Source: Heliocidaris erythrogramma | Lineage: Eukaryota; Echinodermata; Echinoidea; Camarodonta; Echinometridae | Assembly: GCA_025617745.1 (NCBI GenBank) | Contig: CM046866.1 | Location: 13,895,725-13,959,724, forward strand | Direction of reading: 5' to 3' | Length of the DNA stretch: 64,000 bases | Part shown: piece by piece, positions 14,801-22,766 of the stretch | How positions within the stretch are numbered: the first letter of the stretch is position 1 | How the letters are laid out: every line of letters starts with the position of its first letter | Made by a program: the position numbers and the translations under genes | Notes under the pieces: model-generated | The model's input: only the letters and a program-made list of their open reading frames with translations | The model's database searches: none | Told to the model about the DNA's origin: nothing

Positions 14801-17423
14801 TTAAATATTCAATAAAATGCAATACAGGATTTTAACTATAAAAGGAATAGGGATGACCATTAAATTTTACAATTTACATGAAGGAAATACATGTGTATGT
14901 TGACAAATTCATATTTGGATCTATATACAATAATGTCAACTAAAAATAACTTAAATTCCAGAACACAATAATTGACAGCAATACATACACATGTATAGGT
15001 ATAGGTGTATAGTAAGATGGAGGCAATTGGAGGCTGACCTTTCAATAAAAGAAAAGGTCCAAAACATTATTCACTTTTTAAAACTCCTTGTATAATTTAA
15101 TATTATTACTGCCAGGTAATTCTCGATCATTGTTTCCTCAAGTTTACATGTCCTTCGCACCATGATGGTTTTAGGTACCTGCTAGGATGCCAAAATTATT
15201 ATGATTGGATTAGGATCATAACTGAATCCAGTAACAGAGGTAATAATACTGCTTGCACCTTGGCCGGTAACTCCAGGGAGCTCCACCTCCATTAGGCGGT
15301 GGAGTACAACTAACCAAAATCTTCCTCGCCCACGGCATAAGTTTGGTTGGTCGGCAGTTAAGATGACAATTTGTACAAGTTTACATTTCAAGAGAATTAC
15401 TGTAACTATCCAGCAGGCACTTTGATTTCAGGAATTTCCTTGCCGAGCCGATCGAGTCATTTGAATCAACGATACAGTACAGGTAAGATCGGCTCAGCGA
15501 GGAAGTTCCATTTTTTTTTCATCGAAATAATCGTCAAATCGTGAAATCAAAGTGCCTGCTGGATAGTTACAGTAATTCTCTTGAAATGTAAATACAAATT
15601 TTCATCTTACCTGCCGAAATTAAGCGATGCGACCGACCAAACTTATGCCATGGGCGAGGAAGATTTTGGTTTAATAGTTGTACCTGGAGTCCACCGCTGT
15701 TAGGTGGTGGAGCTCCCTGGAGTTGCTTAATACTGGTTGGGAGATGTATATAAATATTAAAAAGCAGTAATGAATTCTTAGAAAATTAACTGACCTGCCG
15801 CTTCTGTAAGGTTAGCCCTAAGTGATTTGATAGTCTCCCTGGCTTTCCTCAGCTCAAACTCGAGCACGGCACATCTCTCATCGACCTGATTGTTGCCATC
15901 GTCAGAGTAACGTGCCAGGTCCAGAGAGTCAAACGTTGTTTCACTTGATGTGCGATCTATGGTATGACAAAAATAACATTTTTTTACACACTAGTCATAT
16001 TGTGGTTTTCACCTTTAAGTGCCATAAGGCCAAATGAAATCAATTCATAGTTTCTTGTTTCCTCCTCCTTTCCTTTTTTGGTCCTCCTCTATTTTTTGTT
16101 ATTTGATATTTTTGTTCTGAAATGAAATATATATGAATCTGACTCAGGACATCTAGATAATGAGGAAACAAAATGAATGTACTGCAATTTCACATTGAAC
16201 CTCTAAAGTGCATACTGTACATGGACAAATGAAATAGAATGAAGAAAATTTGTGTGGACTTTGACCAACATTTCCATGTACAGTAAACATACATAGTAAA
16301 TAACATGGAACCACCTCCTCTTGAGCTCTTCATTAAAAAAAATCCAGACGGGAAACTGGGAAATCAATCTTATCTGCCCTAATAATCAAATCCTTTAATT
16401 AATATTGGCATCAACAAAAAGAAAGACATACATGTATTGAAATACTAATAAAGGTTCTCATATATTCTATCACAAAGCACCTCTTAAAGAGTTGCCTTTG
16501 ATGTGATTTTTAAAAAAGATCAAAATTCTAATCAATCACAAACTTACTTACATTTGCAAGTTGTGATCAATTTGGGTAAATCACAATTCTTTATAAAATT
16601 ATAGGACAAATGCAAGGGGTCTGACATTTAGATTTTTAAATGTTTTTCTTTTTTTTTCTTTATGTAAAAGTCCTTTATACCTCCCCCCCCCCCTCTCTCT
16701 CTCTCTCTCTTTCTCGAATTATCTCTAGCTAGACCCAAGGCCAAGGCTAAGAGTTCTTCTACTGATATTTCTTCTTGAAATGTCTTGTCAGTTGTCCCTC
16801 TATTTGTCGTCCAATGTTAAATTCATTCAACATGCAAGTTCTTCTCGGATAATGAGTGCATATTCCGACAGATAAAAGATAAAGTCCTGAAAAAAAAAAA
16901 TGAAGAACATGAAGAACATGATAAAGAAGAATTTAAATGTTCCCCCTTCAGCCCTTCTTTTTTACAAGCGACTGTGTCTGTGGACCTCAGTCTCTAATAA
17001 ACGTCTAACTTTACAACAACATTCCCATTAAATTATTCAGTTTATTTAGTGACTAATAGCACAATTGTATCGTTTCCGGATTTATTCCCTCCACAACTTA
17101 CACAAATTTCCGACTTGCGGCGACCCACCGCGGCCGTCCGCTTTCTCAAAGTTCCCCGGGTTGGAGAAGTAATCACGGAGGCGGGGCAGCTGCCGACCAT
17201 TTTCAGTGAGCTCCGTATGCAATTCCAGTGCCGAAAGCAAGAGGTTGTCTTTCAATAATTTCACCGCAATGGAGTCGTAATTCAGTTCCTCTTTGGGTCC
17301 TGCTATCCTGGGGGAGTCTTGAGATTTGGCAGAGGGTCTTGGTATTTCTTCTTCGACTGCAGCAACGATGCTGTCTGCAATTTCTCCGTCCCCATCTTCG
17401 AGGAACGGATTGAAGTCCGCCAT
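1..17423 (-). CDS. RELCH: RELCH gene, 5' three-fifths (13 exons; 3' end beyond window)
   Basis: RELCH is known as a RAB11-binding protein that tethers recycling endosomes to the trans-Golgi network and, with OSBP, moves cholesterol between them. Thirteen exons with GT-AG borders and matching phases encode about 752 residues from the ATG at 17423-17421. Order of parts: acidic N-terminus beginning MADFNPFLED; a LisH-like helix pair in exon 1 (LRDYFSNPGNFE); a coiled coil in exon 2; a LisH motif in exon 4 (VNFLVNEYLMNNNYKLTSIT); a second coiled coil in exon 6; an acidic linker in exon 7; then HEAT repeats from exon 8 (EMLARCLPHIIPNVLLAKRE). Several blocks match vertebrate RELCH closely. The vertebrate protein is about 1200 aa, so the remaining HEAT region must lie to the left of base 1. 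The introns are rich in small transposons. The identity is secure; the exact exon 1 donor is slightly less so. Confidence 0.95.
107..615. repeat. Tandem repeat, about 170-bp unit, three copies
   Basis: The block starting ttgacctctgtgacct recurs at 141, 311 and 482 (spacing 170 and 171 bp), with shared text through the later tctatgggga and ggtaccaagtttgaa segments. It lies in the RELCH intron after exon 13 and carries no coding signal. Confidence 0.9.
616..726. repeat. GGACGGACGCAC microsatellite and palindrome
   Basis: Short GGACGGAC/GCAC units occupy about 616-676. They are followed at 691-726 by a near-perfect palindrome whose arms are atgcctccg and cggaggcat, with an inner stem caccc/gggtg. 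This probably marks the end of the repeat family whose tandem part is at 107-615. A hairpin role is inference. Confidence 0.75.
1253..1430 (-). CDS. RELCH: RELCH exon 13 (last exon in window)
   Basis: 178 nt, entering in phase 0 (acceptor CATCAG) and leaving in phase 1 (donor GTAGGC). It encodes LQCLVPALYANILKTGPFEE and an acidic Glu-rich end. The next exon is not in the window; bases 1-1252 are intron. Confidence 0.9.
1717..1881 (-). CDS. RELCH: RELCH exon 12
   Basis: 165 nt, 55 codons, phase 0 (acceptor CATTAG, donor GTAAGT). HEAT helices (GLDLLLKALGDSSDSVVNAT, then QQVFLSAFAAWAQDL). Confidence 0.93.
2604..2741 (-). CDS. RELCH: RELCH exon 11
   Basis: 138 nt, 46 codons, phase 0 (acceptor CTTGCAG, donor GTAAGT). 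HEAT helices (SSLVLSMLQQMLEDRAEEIR). The purine-rich repeat at 2750-2822 reads as a CT-rich tract on this strand, directly upstream of the acceptor. Confidence 0.95.
2750..2822. repeat. GA-rich microsatellite
   Basis: Purine repeat of (gaga)/(gata) type beginning 9 bp from the exon 11 acceptor. On the RELCH strand it acts as an extended pyrimidine tract. Confidence 0.8.
3175..3408. mobile_element. Foldback mini-element (57-bp inverted arms)
   Basis: Left arm 3175-3231 and right arm 3352-3408 are imperfect reverse complements, both containing gcggacaatttatg or its complement. Inner segments around tcattgctat also pair. This is a hairpin MITE in a RELCH intron; no coding capacity. Confidence 0.75.
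3462..3624 (-). CDS. RELCH: RELCH exon 10
   Basis: 163 nt, phase 2 to phase 0 (acceptor CTGGCAG, donor GTAAGT). HEAT helices with the conserved SELLPQCWEQITHKYLERRL and VAESCGAL. Confidence 0.95.
3821..3962. mobile_element. MITE, 142 bp, ends caggggag...ctcccctg
   Basis: Two inverted arms of about 40 bp share tttcatcaagcgttttgtc, and the outermost bases are complementary. Typical miniature inverted-repeat element; superfamily not assigned. Confidence 0.8.
4358..4470 (-). CDS. RELCH: RELCH exon 9
   Basis: 113 nt, phase 0 to phase 2 (acceptor GTCACAG, donor GTCTGT). HEAT-repeat helices: ELVPLILCTASSHPEAKERD then QLLNLLFNLIKKPDEDQ. Confidence 0.95.
4494..4573. mobile_element. TTAA-flanked mini-element (CCC...GGG)
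   Basis: TTAA direct repeats at 4494-4497 and 4570-4573 bracket a 72-bp body beginning ccc and ending ggg. This is the signature of piggyBac-type non-autonomous elements. Similar units lie at 5495-5564, 55568-55981 and 57985-58064. Confidence 0.45.
4574..4913. repeat. Dispersed repeat family A, copy 1
   Basis: About 340 bp, similar throughout to 5899-6253 and 56441-56803. All copies share a segment around tatgttag, a CG-rich middle and an end like tgttttgaggttgatttta. Their ends are roughly inverted (aaagnnnaccaatcac type), which suggests a MITE. Confidence 0.75.
5127..5499. repeat. Dispersed repeat family B, copy 1
   Basis: Closely similar to 7590-7973. Both copies contain cccatatacccatttctgtg and ttttgatgattccaaaac. 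Found in two different RELCH introns. No terminal inverted repeats were recognised. Confidence 0.75.
5495..5564. mobile_element. TTAA-flanked mini-element
   Basis: TTAA at 5495-5498 and 5561-5564 around a body starting cc and ending ggg, directly beside RELCH exon 8 (ends at 5575). piggyBac-type assignment is inference. Confidence 0.35.
5575..5755 (-). CDS. RELCH: RELCH exon 8 (HEAT region begins)
   Basis: 181 nt, phase 2 to phase 0 (acceptor ATTGCAG, donor GTAAAG). Sixty full codons including EMLARCLPHIIPNVLLAKRE, one of the best-conserved RELCH blocks. Confidence 0.95.
5899..6253. repeat. Dispersed repeat family A, copy 2
   Basis: Second copy, in the RELCH intron between exons 7 and 8. 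Its ends (aaagtaccaatcacc; rc of right end aaagtgtaccaattacc) show the terminal inversion best. Confidence 0.8.
6485..6853 (-). CDS. RELCH: RELCH exon 7 (acidic linker)
   Basis: 369 nt, entering in phase 2 (acceptor CTTGCAG) and leaving in phase 2 at donor GTAAGA. It finishes the coiled coil (REIQALRAP), then encodes a Ser/Pro-rich part and a highly acidic, low-complexity segment with runs of Glu. Phase fits both neighbours. Confidence 0.88.
7169..7257 (-). CDS. RELCH: RELCH exon 6 (coiled coil)
   Basis: 89 nt, phase 0 to phase 2 (acceptor TTATCAG, donor GTGAGA). It encodes a heptad-patterned coiled coil (MENLEKQAAQLREEKAELN). Confidence 0.92.
7590..7973. repeat. Dispersed repeat family B, copy 2
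   Basis: Same orientation as the copy at 5127-5499 and about 80% similar by eye. Non-coding. Confidence 0.75.
8133..8336 (-). CDS. RELCH: RELCH exon 5
   Basis: 204 nt, 68 codons, phase 0 at both ends (acceptor ATCCAG, donor GTGAGT). It encodes the conserved DFDDWDDVGLNTPHPPDLLH followed by LYRDY, then an acidic variable tail. Confidence 0.95.
8890..9485. repeat. ATC/CAT trinucleotide repeat, about 600 bp
   Basis: A long, slightly interrupted (atc)n tract in the RELCH intron between exons 4 and 5, ending about 25 bp before the exon 4 donor. Both strands give long open frames of His/Thr/Ile or Asp/Gly/Met-Val type, which are artefacts of the repeat. Confidence 0.95.
9509..9622 (-). CDS. RELCH: RELCH exon 4 (LisH motif)
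   Basis: 114 nt, 38 codons, phase 0 at both ends (acceptor TTTTCAG, donor GTAAGA). It carries the LisH motif PLERRAVNFLVNEYLMNNNY followed by KLTSITFADENEDQ, nearly invariant in RELCH. A long ATC trinucleotide repeat begins about 30 bp into the following intron. Confidence 0.95.
10101..11249. mobile_element. Non-autonomous TIR element, 1149 bp
   Basis: The ends are a 26-bp perfect inverted repeat (starting gggtcatttcaccaggttgg). The flanks carry the 4-bp direct repeat atgt (10097-10100 and 11250-11253). The inside is AT-rich without a long ORF. It carries the motif tcaatgttacgtca three times directly (about 10684, 10859, 11041) and once inverted near 10487-10505. A DNA transposon derivative with 4-bp target duplication; superfamily not assigned. 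Confidence 0.82.
11506..11631. mobile_element. Hairpin element with perfect 37-bp arms
   Basis: Left arm 11506-11542 is the exact reverse complement of the right arm ending at 11631 (arms start gtacagtaccagtcagcatt). Inner gccagaacaat segments pair further. Young foldback MITE in the RELCH intron between exons 3 and 4. Confidence 0.8.
12800..12858 (-). CDS. RELCH: RELCH exon 3
   Basis: A short 59-nt exon (acceptor TTTCAG, donor GTAAAT) entering in phase 1 and leaving in phase 0. It encodes a poorly conserved linker containing SDIPSPVHSNTDMEGAVAE. It is supported by phase continuity and good splice sites. Confidence 0.82.
15265..15727. mobile_element. Large hairpin element beside RELCH exon 2
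   Basis: An inverted repeat with arms of roughly 170-200 bp around a 110-bp centre. 15380-15430 and 15542-15592 are perfect reverse complements over 51 bp (starting tttacatttcaagagaatta). Outer parts, such as aactccagggagctcc, pair with mismatches. It ends about 70 bp from the exon 2 donor. Confidence 0.85.
15795..15956 (-). CDS. RELCH: RELCH exon 2
   Basis: 162 nt, entering and leaving in phase 1. Acceptor ...ATAG, donor GTCAGT. It encodes the conserved FDSLDLARYSDDGN block and the first coiled-coil stretch (AVLEFELRKARETIKSLRAN). Confidence 0.93.
17102..17423 (-). CDS. RELCH: RELCH exon 1
   Basis: Starts at ATG 17423-17421 and ends at a consensus donor (GTAAGT at 17101-17096). It encodes 107 codons plus 1 nt. 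An acidic start is followed by a LisH-like segment (LLKDNLLLSALELHTEL) and the conserved LPRLRDYFSNPGNFE. An alternative donor lies about 33 nt upstream (GTGGGT), but the phase with exon 2 fits the chosen one. Confidence 0.88.
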
Positions 17424-18248
17424 GGTTATTGTTATTATATTACACAGCATCTATACAAAAGTGACAATTGGTGGCAAATTTCCTCCTGTGCAAACCTCGA
17501 AATGTATTAAGGTCGGGATCAGAGATTGAATATGACTTCATTCGCCGTATGTGCTCGGAAGCTAGACTAGTACAGGTTGAATGTGAAGGAAGGCAATTTC
17601 CCTTTTTACTTTTACCAAAATTAATTTGTATTCGGCGTCCAGAAGGGAAAGGAAGGGGCAGAGGGCCACCGGTATTTTCTCTACCTTTACGGCGGAGATG
17701 GGTACACTAAAAAAAAAAAAAAAAAAGCCCCGTTAGATATGCAAATCACTAACCTATCATGTAGGGGAGAGGGAATATATCATAATTCTTGTCGTGTTTT
17801 GTCCCGGTTTTGTCATTTTTTTCACCGGCATCGGACACGGGAGGTAGGCCTACTCGGTTCTACAGACTGGGGCAGAGGCCCAGAACAATAATAATATTAA
17901 TTAAAAAAAAAACCCGACAAATTTCTCAGTTCGGTATCCCACTCCCAGTTTCTGAAACAACATCAATGTTCTCATAATTTTGCCGGGGGGGGGGGGGGGG
18001 GGGGGGTTGAGGGGATGGGGGTGTACACATCTCTTAAATTTATTTCTGCTTATAGCAAGGAATGTAGGAATTAGCAGAGGTTTCCCCTGGATTCCATTAC
18101 CAGCACAATGTTTTTAATCGTATGCCAGTTGGTACTTTGCGTGCTTTCTTTCAATTAGCCTAGCGTTCCGTGCTCTGGACTCGATCGCGTGCATTAAAAA
18201 GAAAGCACATGTTATCTTTTTACGTTCAACAATTTTCTAAAGTGTTAG
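17424..18248. other. RELCH upstream region, no gene seen
   Basis: Presumed promoter side of RELCH. No clear TATA box or other element is assigned. Contains an A-run near 17709-17726 and a G-run at 17985-18006. Open frames here are short and unsupported. Confidence 0.5.
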
Positions 18249-18253
18249 GAACC
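18249..18253. repeat. 5-bp target duplication, left (gaacc)
   Basis: Identical to 24130-24134, as expected for Ty3/gypsy integration. Confidence 0.85.
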
Positions 18254-18468
18254 TGTAGTAACGTGATATTCTAATACAGCTTACACATAATTTGTCACAG
18301 CTGATTGAAGTTAAAAGTGAAATGTCGCCCTCAGTTGGGGAATAAAGGGATCTTGGTTACAAGCGTATGAACAATGCAAGATAGTCTGAATTTGCAATTT
18401 ATTCAGGTAATTGTCTGCTTATCAAGCTGATGGAATGCTGCAGCTATCGTCGATAGGCAGATATGACA
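18254..18468 (+). repeat. 5' LTR
   Basis: 215 bp, TG...CA borders, one mismatch with the 3' LTR. Contains aataaa near 18341, a possible polyadenylation signal. Confidence 0.95.
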
Positions 18469-18470
18469 TT

Positions 18471-18488
18471 TGGCGACGAGGTAAAAGG
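18471..18488 (+). other. Primer-binding site candidate
   Basis: tggcgacgaggtaaaagg starts 2 bp after the 5' LTR. TGG is the complement of a tRNA CCA end. The primer tRNA was not identified. Confidence 0.6.
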
Positions 18489-18639
18489 TATTTTTCTTGC
18501 ATATAAACTGACTTAACGCATCAAAAGTTCGCTGAAACTAGTTTAGGTCGATGTTCGCTATGCATGTATGCCTATGTGTGGGACTGTGACTGTTGCCGTG
18601 TCATTCGCGTTCGCATAACACGAGTACTGAAGTAGTGTA

Positions 18640-21600
18640 GTGTTCATGTCAAAATGGCCATCGGTGTCGGCAACCTCGGTTTCACCGTTGTTCCCATCAT
18701 TCGACAGTGAAATGGACCGCCCAGACGTGTCTAATCGGTGGAAAAAGTGGCTATCGCGACTAGAGAACTTGTTTGTTGCCTTGGATATTGCAAATGATAA
18801 GAGAAAACGAGCTCTCCTGCTACACTACGCGGGTGAGCATGTTCATGATATTTATGATGCCGAGTCAACGAGTCGTGTGATTGTGAGGCCAGCTAGCCCT
18901 GCTTCTTCCACTGCACCCGCACCTGCCCCTACTCCCGACCCCTCATATACTGATACAGTCAAGGTTCTGAGTGACTATTTCTCGCCGAAGCGGAACCTGC
19001 AAATGGAGATTTTTGTTTTCCGATCATGTCATCAGAAGCCTGGACAAAGTTTAGAGGCTTACGTCACAGAGCTTCGAGCATTGGCGCAGACGTGTAATTT
19101 TCATGATAACAACAGCGAAATCTTGAGCCAGCTGATACAGCACTGCACCTCCTTGCGATTCAGGAGAAGAGCGCTTCGTGAGCAGGATAAGAGTCTTAGT
19201 GATATCCTCGCAATGGGCAGACTCCTCGAACAAGCTGACGCTCAAGCCAAGCTGATGGACGGAGGCCTCGACACTGCAAATGTGAAAGCTGTCCGACAAG
19301 ACAAGGCCCGCCCCCGACCTCAATCGCAGGTCACGCGTTCTTCGAAACCCTCATCTAAAGCTGCCTCCAATACATGTCGCTATTGTGGTGGCAAACTGCC
19401 GCACGCAAGTTGCCCTGCCCGGGGCAAGATCTGCCATTTCTGCAATAAGAAAGACCACTTCGAGAGTGTGTGCCTGTCTAAGGCCAGATCGCGTCTGCAT
19501 GTCAAAGCGGTCGACAACGCTACGCGGATCGATGTTCCCAATTTGCCCGTCCCTAGTCGACCCCCTTCAGACTCTTCCTCGGACGAATATTGCTATTCAG
19601 TCACCGAGGGAAGCGTTGCCTCGGTGCGGCCACGTACCACGCTGATAGTCGGGAACGTGGAAATTGATTTTCTTGTGGACACAGGAACCACCGCAAACAT
19701 CATTGATGAAGAGACATATGGCTTGCTGGGTAAGCCTCGCCTATTGCCCACACATGGACCGCCGCTCGTTGCATATGGATCGGATAAGCCCCTCCCGCTC
19801 ATTGGACAGTGCAATTTGTCCGTTGAAAATAATGGTGACACTCACTGCTTTATCTTCAACGTTGTTGCTGGAAGATACGGGTGTCTCCTCAATTATGACA
19901 CATCTCTAGCCTTGGGACTTGTGAAATTCATGGGCGCTGTCGCTGACTATAAACGTCGTTTCCCGTCACTTTCCAATGGCATTGGAAAACTCGCGGACAA
20001 GCAGTTTATGTTGCACATTGACAAGGATGTACCACCGGTGGCTATCACTAATCGTCGTACCCCCTTCCACCTTCGAGAGAAAGTCGCGTTAGAGCTTGAC
20101 AGACTGCTTGACGAAGACGTCATAGAGCCAGTCGTTGGGGAGCCGACACCCTGGGTATCCCCGATAGTTACGCCTCCGAAGAAAGATGGCTCAATTCGCA
20201 TCTGCGTTGACATGCGCAGACCTAACAAAGCCATCAAGCGTGAGAGACATTCAACGCCGACAGTTGACGAGTTGCTCAGCGATCTAAATGGTGCAAAGAT
20301 ATTCAGCAAAATCGACCTGCGAGCTGGCTACCATCAACTCGAATTGGCCCCGGAATCGCGATACATCACGACATTCGCTACACATCGTGGTCTCTATCGC
20401 TACAAGCGCCTCAATTTCGGAATATCGTCTGCAAGTGAAATTTTCCAGGAAGCAGTTCGCGATGTTATCCGTGGCATCAAAGGCGCCAAAAACATCAGTG
20501 ATGACATCATCTGTTTCGGCAGCGGTAGCAACGCTAAAGCTGATCATGATCGTGCAGTCCACGAAGTCATGACGGCGCTCCAGCGGAGTGGTCTGACGGT
20601 CAGCTGGAACAAATGTGAATTCGGTGTCCGCCGCATTGAATTCTTCGGGTTGATCTTTTCAGATCACGGAGTATCGCCAGATCCGAAAAAAGTTGCGGCC
20701 GTCAAGGAAGCCGCTCCTCCTCGCAATGCTGCAGAAGTACGTAGTCTACTCGGCATGCTGAACTACAGTTCCCGCTTCATCAAAGACTACGCCTCTCTGA
20801 GCGAGCCGCTACGCCGTCTCACAGCAAAGGACGCGGAATGGGTTTGGCACGATGAACAGCAAGCAGCATTTGATTCGCTGAAGTCTGAGCTTATGGATTC
20901 AACTGTTATGTCCTACTATGACCCCGCAGCAGACATCGAGATCATCACCGACGCTAGCCCTGTTGGCCTTGGGGCTATTCTTTCTCAGCATGAAAAACCT
21001 GTTGCGTTCGCCAGCCGTGCCTTGAGTCATGCTGAATCTCGCTACAGCCAGACAGAGCGTGAAGCCCTTGCCGTTGTATGGGCGTGTGAGCATTTTGATT
21101 TGTATGTCCGTGGAGCATCGCAGTTTAGCGTCATCACTGACCACAAGCCTTTGCTTCATGTGTGGGAGAAGCCGAAGCCGCCTCTCCGTCTCGAGCGGTG
21201 GGGACTACGCTTACAACCCTACAAGCTATGCATCAAATATCGCCCAGGTCGCGAGAACCCAGCAGACTACATGTCGCGTCATCCGCGCTCATCTGCCTCA
21301 CGTGCTGACCAACGTTCGCAGGAGCTCGCAGAGCAGTATGTATGTTTCGTTGCGCAGACGTCGACACCATCCGCGATGACCCTGAGCGAAATCGCGGAAG
21401 CCACGGTCGCTGATAATACCCTCATGAAAGCTATTGAGTTTACACGTAGCGGACGCTGGCATGATCTTGCTAGTGTCAACCAGCCTGGCATCGATATTCG
21501 TGAGCTACAAGAGTGTCGTAATGTAAAAGACGATCTCACATGCTATAATGACAATGTGTTGCTACGTGGACAGCGCATCGTTGTACCTTCAGCTCTTCGT

Positions 21601-22356
21601 GATCGCGTTGTATCGATAGCCCATGAGGGTCACCAGGGAATATCGAGAACAAAATCGCTCCTCCGATCAAAGGTGTGGTTTCCTGGGATGGACTCCACCG
21701 TCGAAGCCACAATCCGCCTTTGTCAAGCTTGTCAGGTAGTTCAAGATACGCATACCCCTCTTGAGCCGCTTCGCATGTCCGATATGCCTCCTGGCCCATG
21801 GCAACATGTCAGTATCGATTTCTGTGGACCCCTACCCACGGGCGACTATCTCATGGTCCTCATCGACGAATTTTCTCGATATCCGGTCGTCGAGATTGTG
21901 AAATCAGTCTCTGCGACAACCGTCATACCGGTCTTAGATAAAGTCCTTGCGGTGTTTGGATTTCCAGCAGTTCTGAAGTCTGACAATGGCAGCCCATTCA
22001 ACTCGGAAGCGTTTGCCCGATACGTGAAACATAGCGGTTTCACACATCGCCGTATCACCCCTCGCTGGCCTAGAGCCAATTCGCAGGCAGAAGCCTTCAA
22101 CAAACCGCTGATGAAGGCTGTCCGAGCAGCATCCCTTACACAGCAGAACTGGAAACAGCAGATGTTTGTCTTCCTTCGCCAGTACCGTGCAACCCCTCAC
22201 ACGTCAACAGGGGTATCCCCTTTTCGGCTGATGTTCGGTCGCGATCCCTGTACACGCCTCCCAGATGTACCTCCCTCGAAAGTTGGTTGCCATAGCGACG
22301 ACATTCGACCGGTCATCAACACACACTCAACAAAGCAATCGCAAGAGATGGAGTAG
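18640..22356 (+). CDS. gag-pol polyprotein of the Ty3/gypsy element
   Basis: 1238 codons to an in-frame TAG. In order: a gag-like capsid region (about residues 20-230); two zinc knuckles (CRYCGGKLPHASC, then CHFCNKKDHFESVC, roughly 247-280); aspartic protease with DTG (LVDTGTTANIID); reverse transcriptase (KIDLRAGYHQL; SSASEIFQE; catalytic NISDDIICFG, where ISDD replaces the usual YxDD); RNase H (ITDASPVGLGAIL, TEREALAVVW, TDHKPLL); integrase with an HHCC zinc domain (HEGHQG...CQAC) and a DDE core (SIDFCGP, KSDNGSPF, SQAEAF). The start at 18640 is the first ATG, but the ATG at 18654 is in another frame and the true start is not proven. The stop falls inside the integrase C-terminal region, whose remainder continues in another frame. 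Confidence 0.93.
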   Translation: MFMSKWPSVSATSVSPLFPSFDSEMDRPDVSNRWKKWLSRLENLFVALDIANDKRKRALLLHYAGEHVHDIYDAESTSRVIVRPASPASSTAPAPAPTPDPSYTDTVKVLSDYFSPKRNLQMEIFVFRSCHQKPGQSLEAYVTELRALAQTCNFHDNNSEILSQLIQHCTSLRFRRRALREQDKSLSDILAMGRLLEQADAQAKLMDGGLDTANVKAVRQDKARPRPQSQVTRSSKPSSKAASNTCRYCGGKLPHASCPARGKICHFCNKKDHFESVCLSKARSRLHVKAVDNATRIDVPNLPVPSRPPSDSSSDEYCYSVTEGSVASVRPRTTLIVGNVEIDFLVDTGTTANIIDEETYGLLGKPRLLPTHGPPLVAYGSDKPLPLIGQCNLSVENNGDTHCFIFNVVAGRYGCLLNYDTSLALGLVKFMGAVADYKRRFPSLSNGIGKLADKQFMLHIDKDVPPVAITNRRTPFHLREKVALELDRLLDEDVIEPVVGEPTPWVSPIVTPPKKDGSIRICVDMRRPNKAIKRERHSTPTVDELLSDLNGAKIFSKIDLRAGYHQLELAPESRYITTFATHRGLYRYKRLNFGISSASEIFQEAVRDVIRGIKGAKNISDDIICFGSGSNAKADHDRAVHEVMTALQRSGLTVSWNKCEFGVRRIEFFGLIFSDHGVSPDPKKVAAVKEAAPPRNAAEVRSLLGMLNYSSRFIKDYASLSEPLRRLTAKDAEWVWHDEQQAAFDSLKSELMDSTVMSYYDPAADIEIITDASPVGLGAILSQHEKPVAFASRALSHAESRYSQTEREALAVVWACEHFDLYVRGASQFSVITDHKPLLHVWEKPKPPLRLERWGLRLQPYKLCIKYRPGRENPADYMSRHPRSSASRADQRSQELAEQYVCFVAQTSTPSAMTLSEIAEATVADNTLMKAIEFTRSGRWHDLASVNQPGIDIRELQECRNVKDDLTCYNDNVLLRGQRIVVPSALRDRVVSIAHEGHQGISRTKSLLRSKVWFPGMDSTVEATIRLCQACQVVQDTHTPLEPLRMSDMPPGPWQHVSIDFCGPLPTGDYLMVLIDEFSRYPVVEIVKSVSATTVIPVLDKVLAVFGFPAVLKSDNGSPFNSEAFARYVKHSGFTHRRITPRWPRANSQAEAFNKPLMKAVRAASLTQQNWKQQMFVFLRQYRATPHTSTGVSPFRLMFGRDPCTRLPDVPPSKVGCHSDDIRPVINTHSTKQSQEME

Positions 22357-22766
22357 CGAAGTCGAAACAGAAGCTGTACGCTGATAAGCGACAACGAGCA
22401 CGTGTTAGCGATATCGCGGTCGGTGACTCTGTATTGCTTCGACGTGACACTCGAGGAGATAAGTTCTCCACCCCCTTCGTTCCCAATCCCATGGTGGTTA
22501 TCGCGAGAAAAGGGAACATGATCACAGCAGAGTCAGCTGATCGAAAATGTACACGCAACGTTTCGTTCTTCAAGAAAGTCTCATTTCGTGGTTCCCCTTT
22601 CGCCTCCGAGGCGGATGTCGATAACTATGATGACGATGTTCCAATTCTTGGACATCATGTTGATGTTCCCCCAGCCCCGAACGCTAACTCACGACATCCT
22701 GCCCCCTCCAGTCGCCCCTCTCGTACTCGGCGACGACCACGCTATTTGAAAGACTATGTCCCATAG
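22323..22766 (+). pseudogene. Integrase C-terminal segment in a shifted frame
   Basis: This frame continues the expected gypsy integrase tail: a basic stretch, then GDSVLLRRDTRGDKF and a Ser/Pro/Arg-rich end before TAG at 22764-22766. The junction with the main ORF lies near a short ca/ac repeat around 22317-22330, a likely place for an indel. Programmed frameshifting cannot be excluded but would be unusual so late in pol. Confidence 0.75.

Noticed and set aside
18640..22356. Gypsy element as an endogenous retrovirus with env
   Set aside because: No envelope-like ORF lies between pol and the 3' LTR; 22767-23900 is non-coding.
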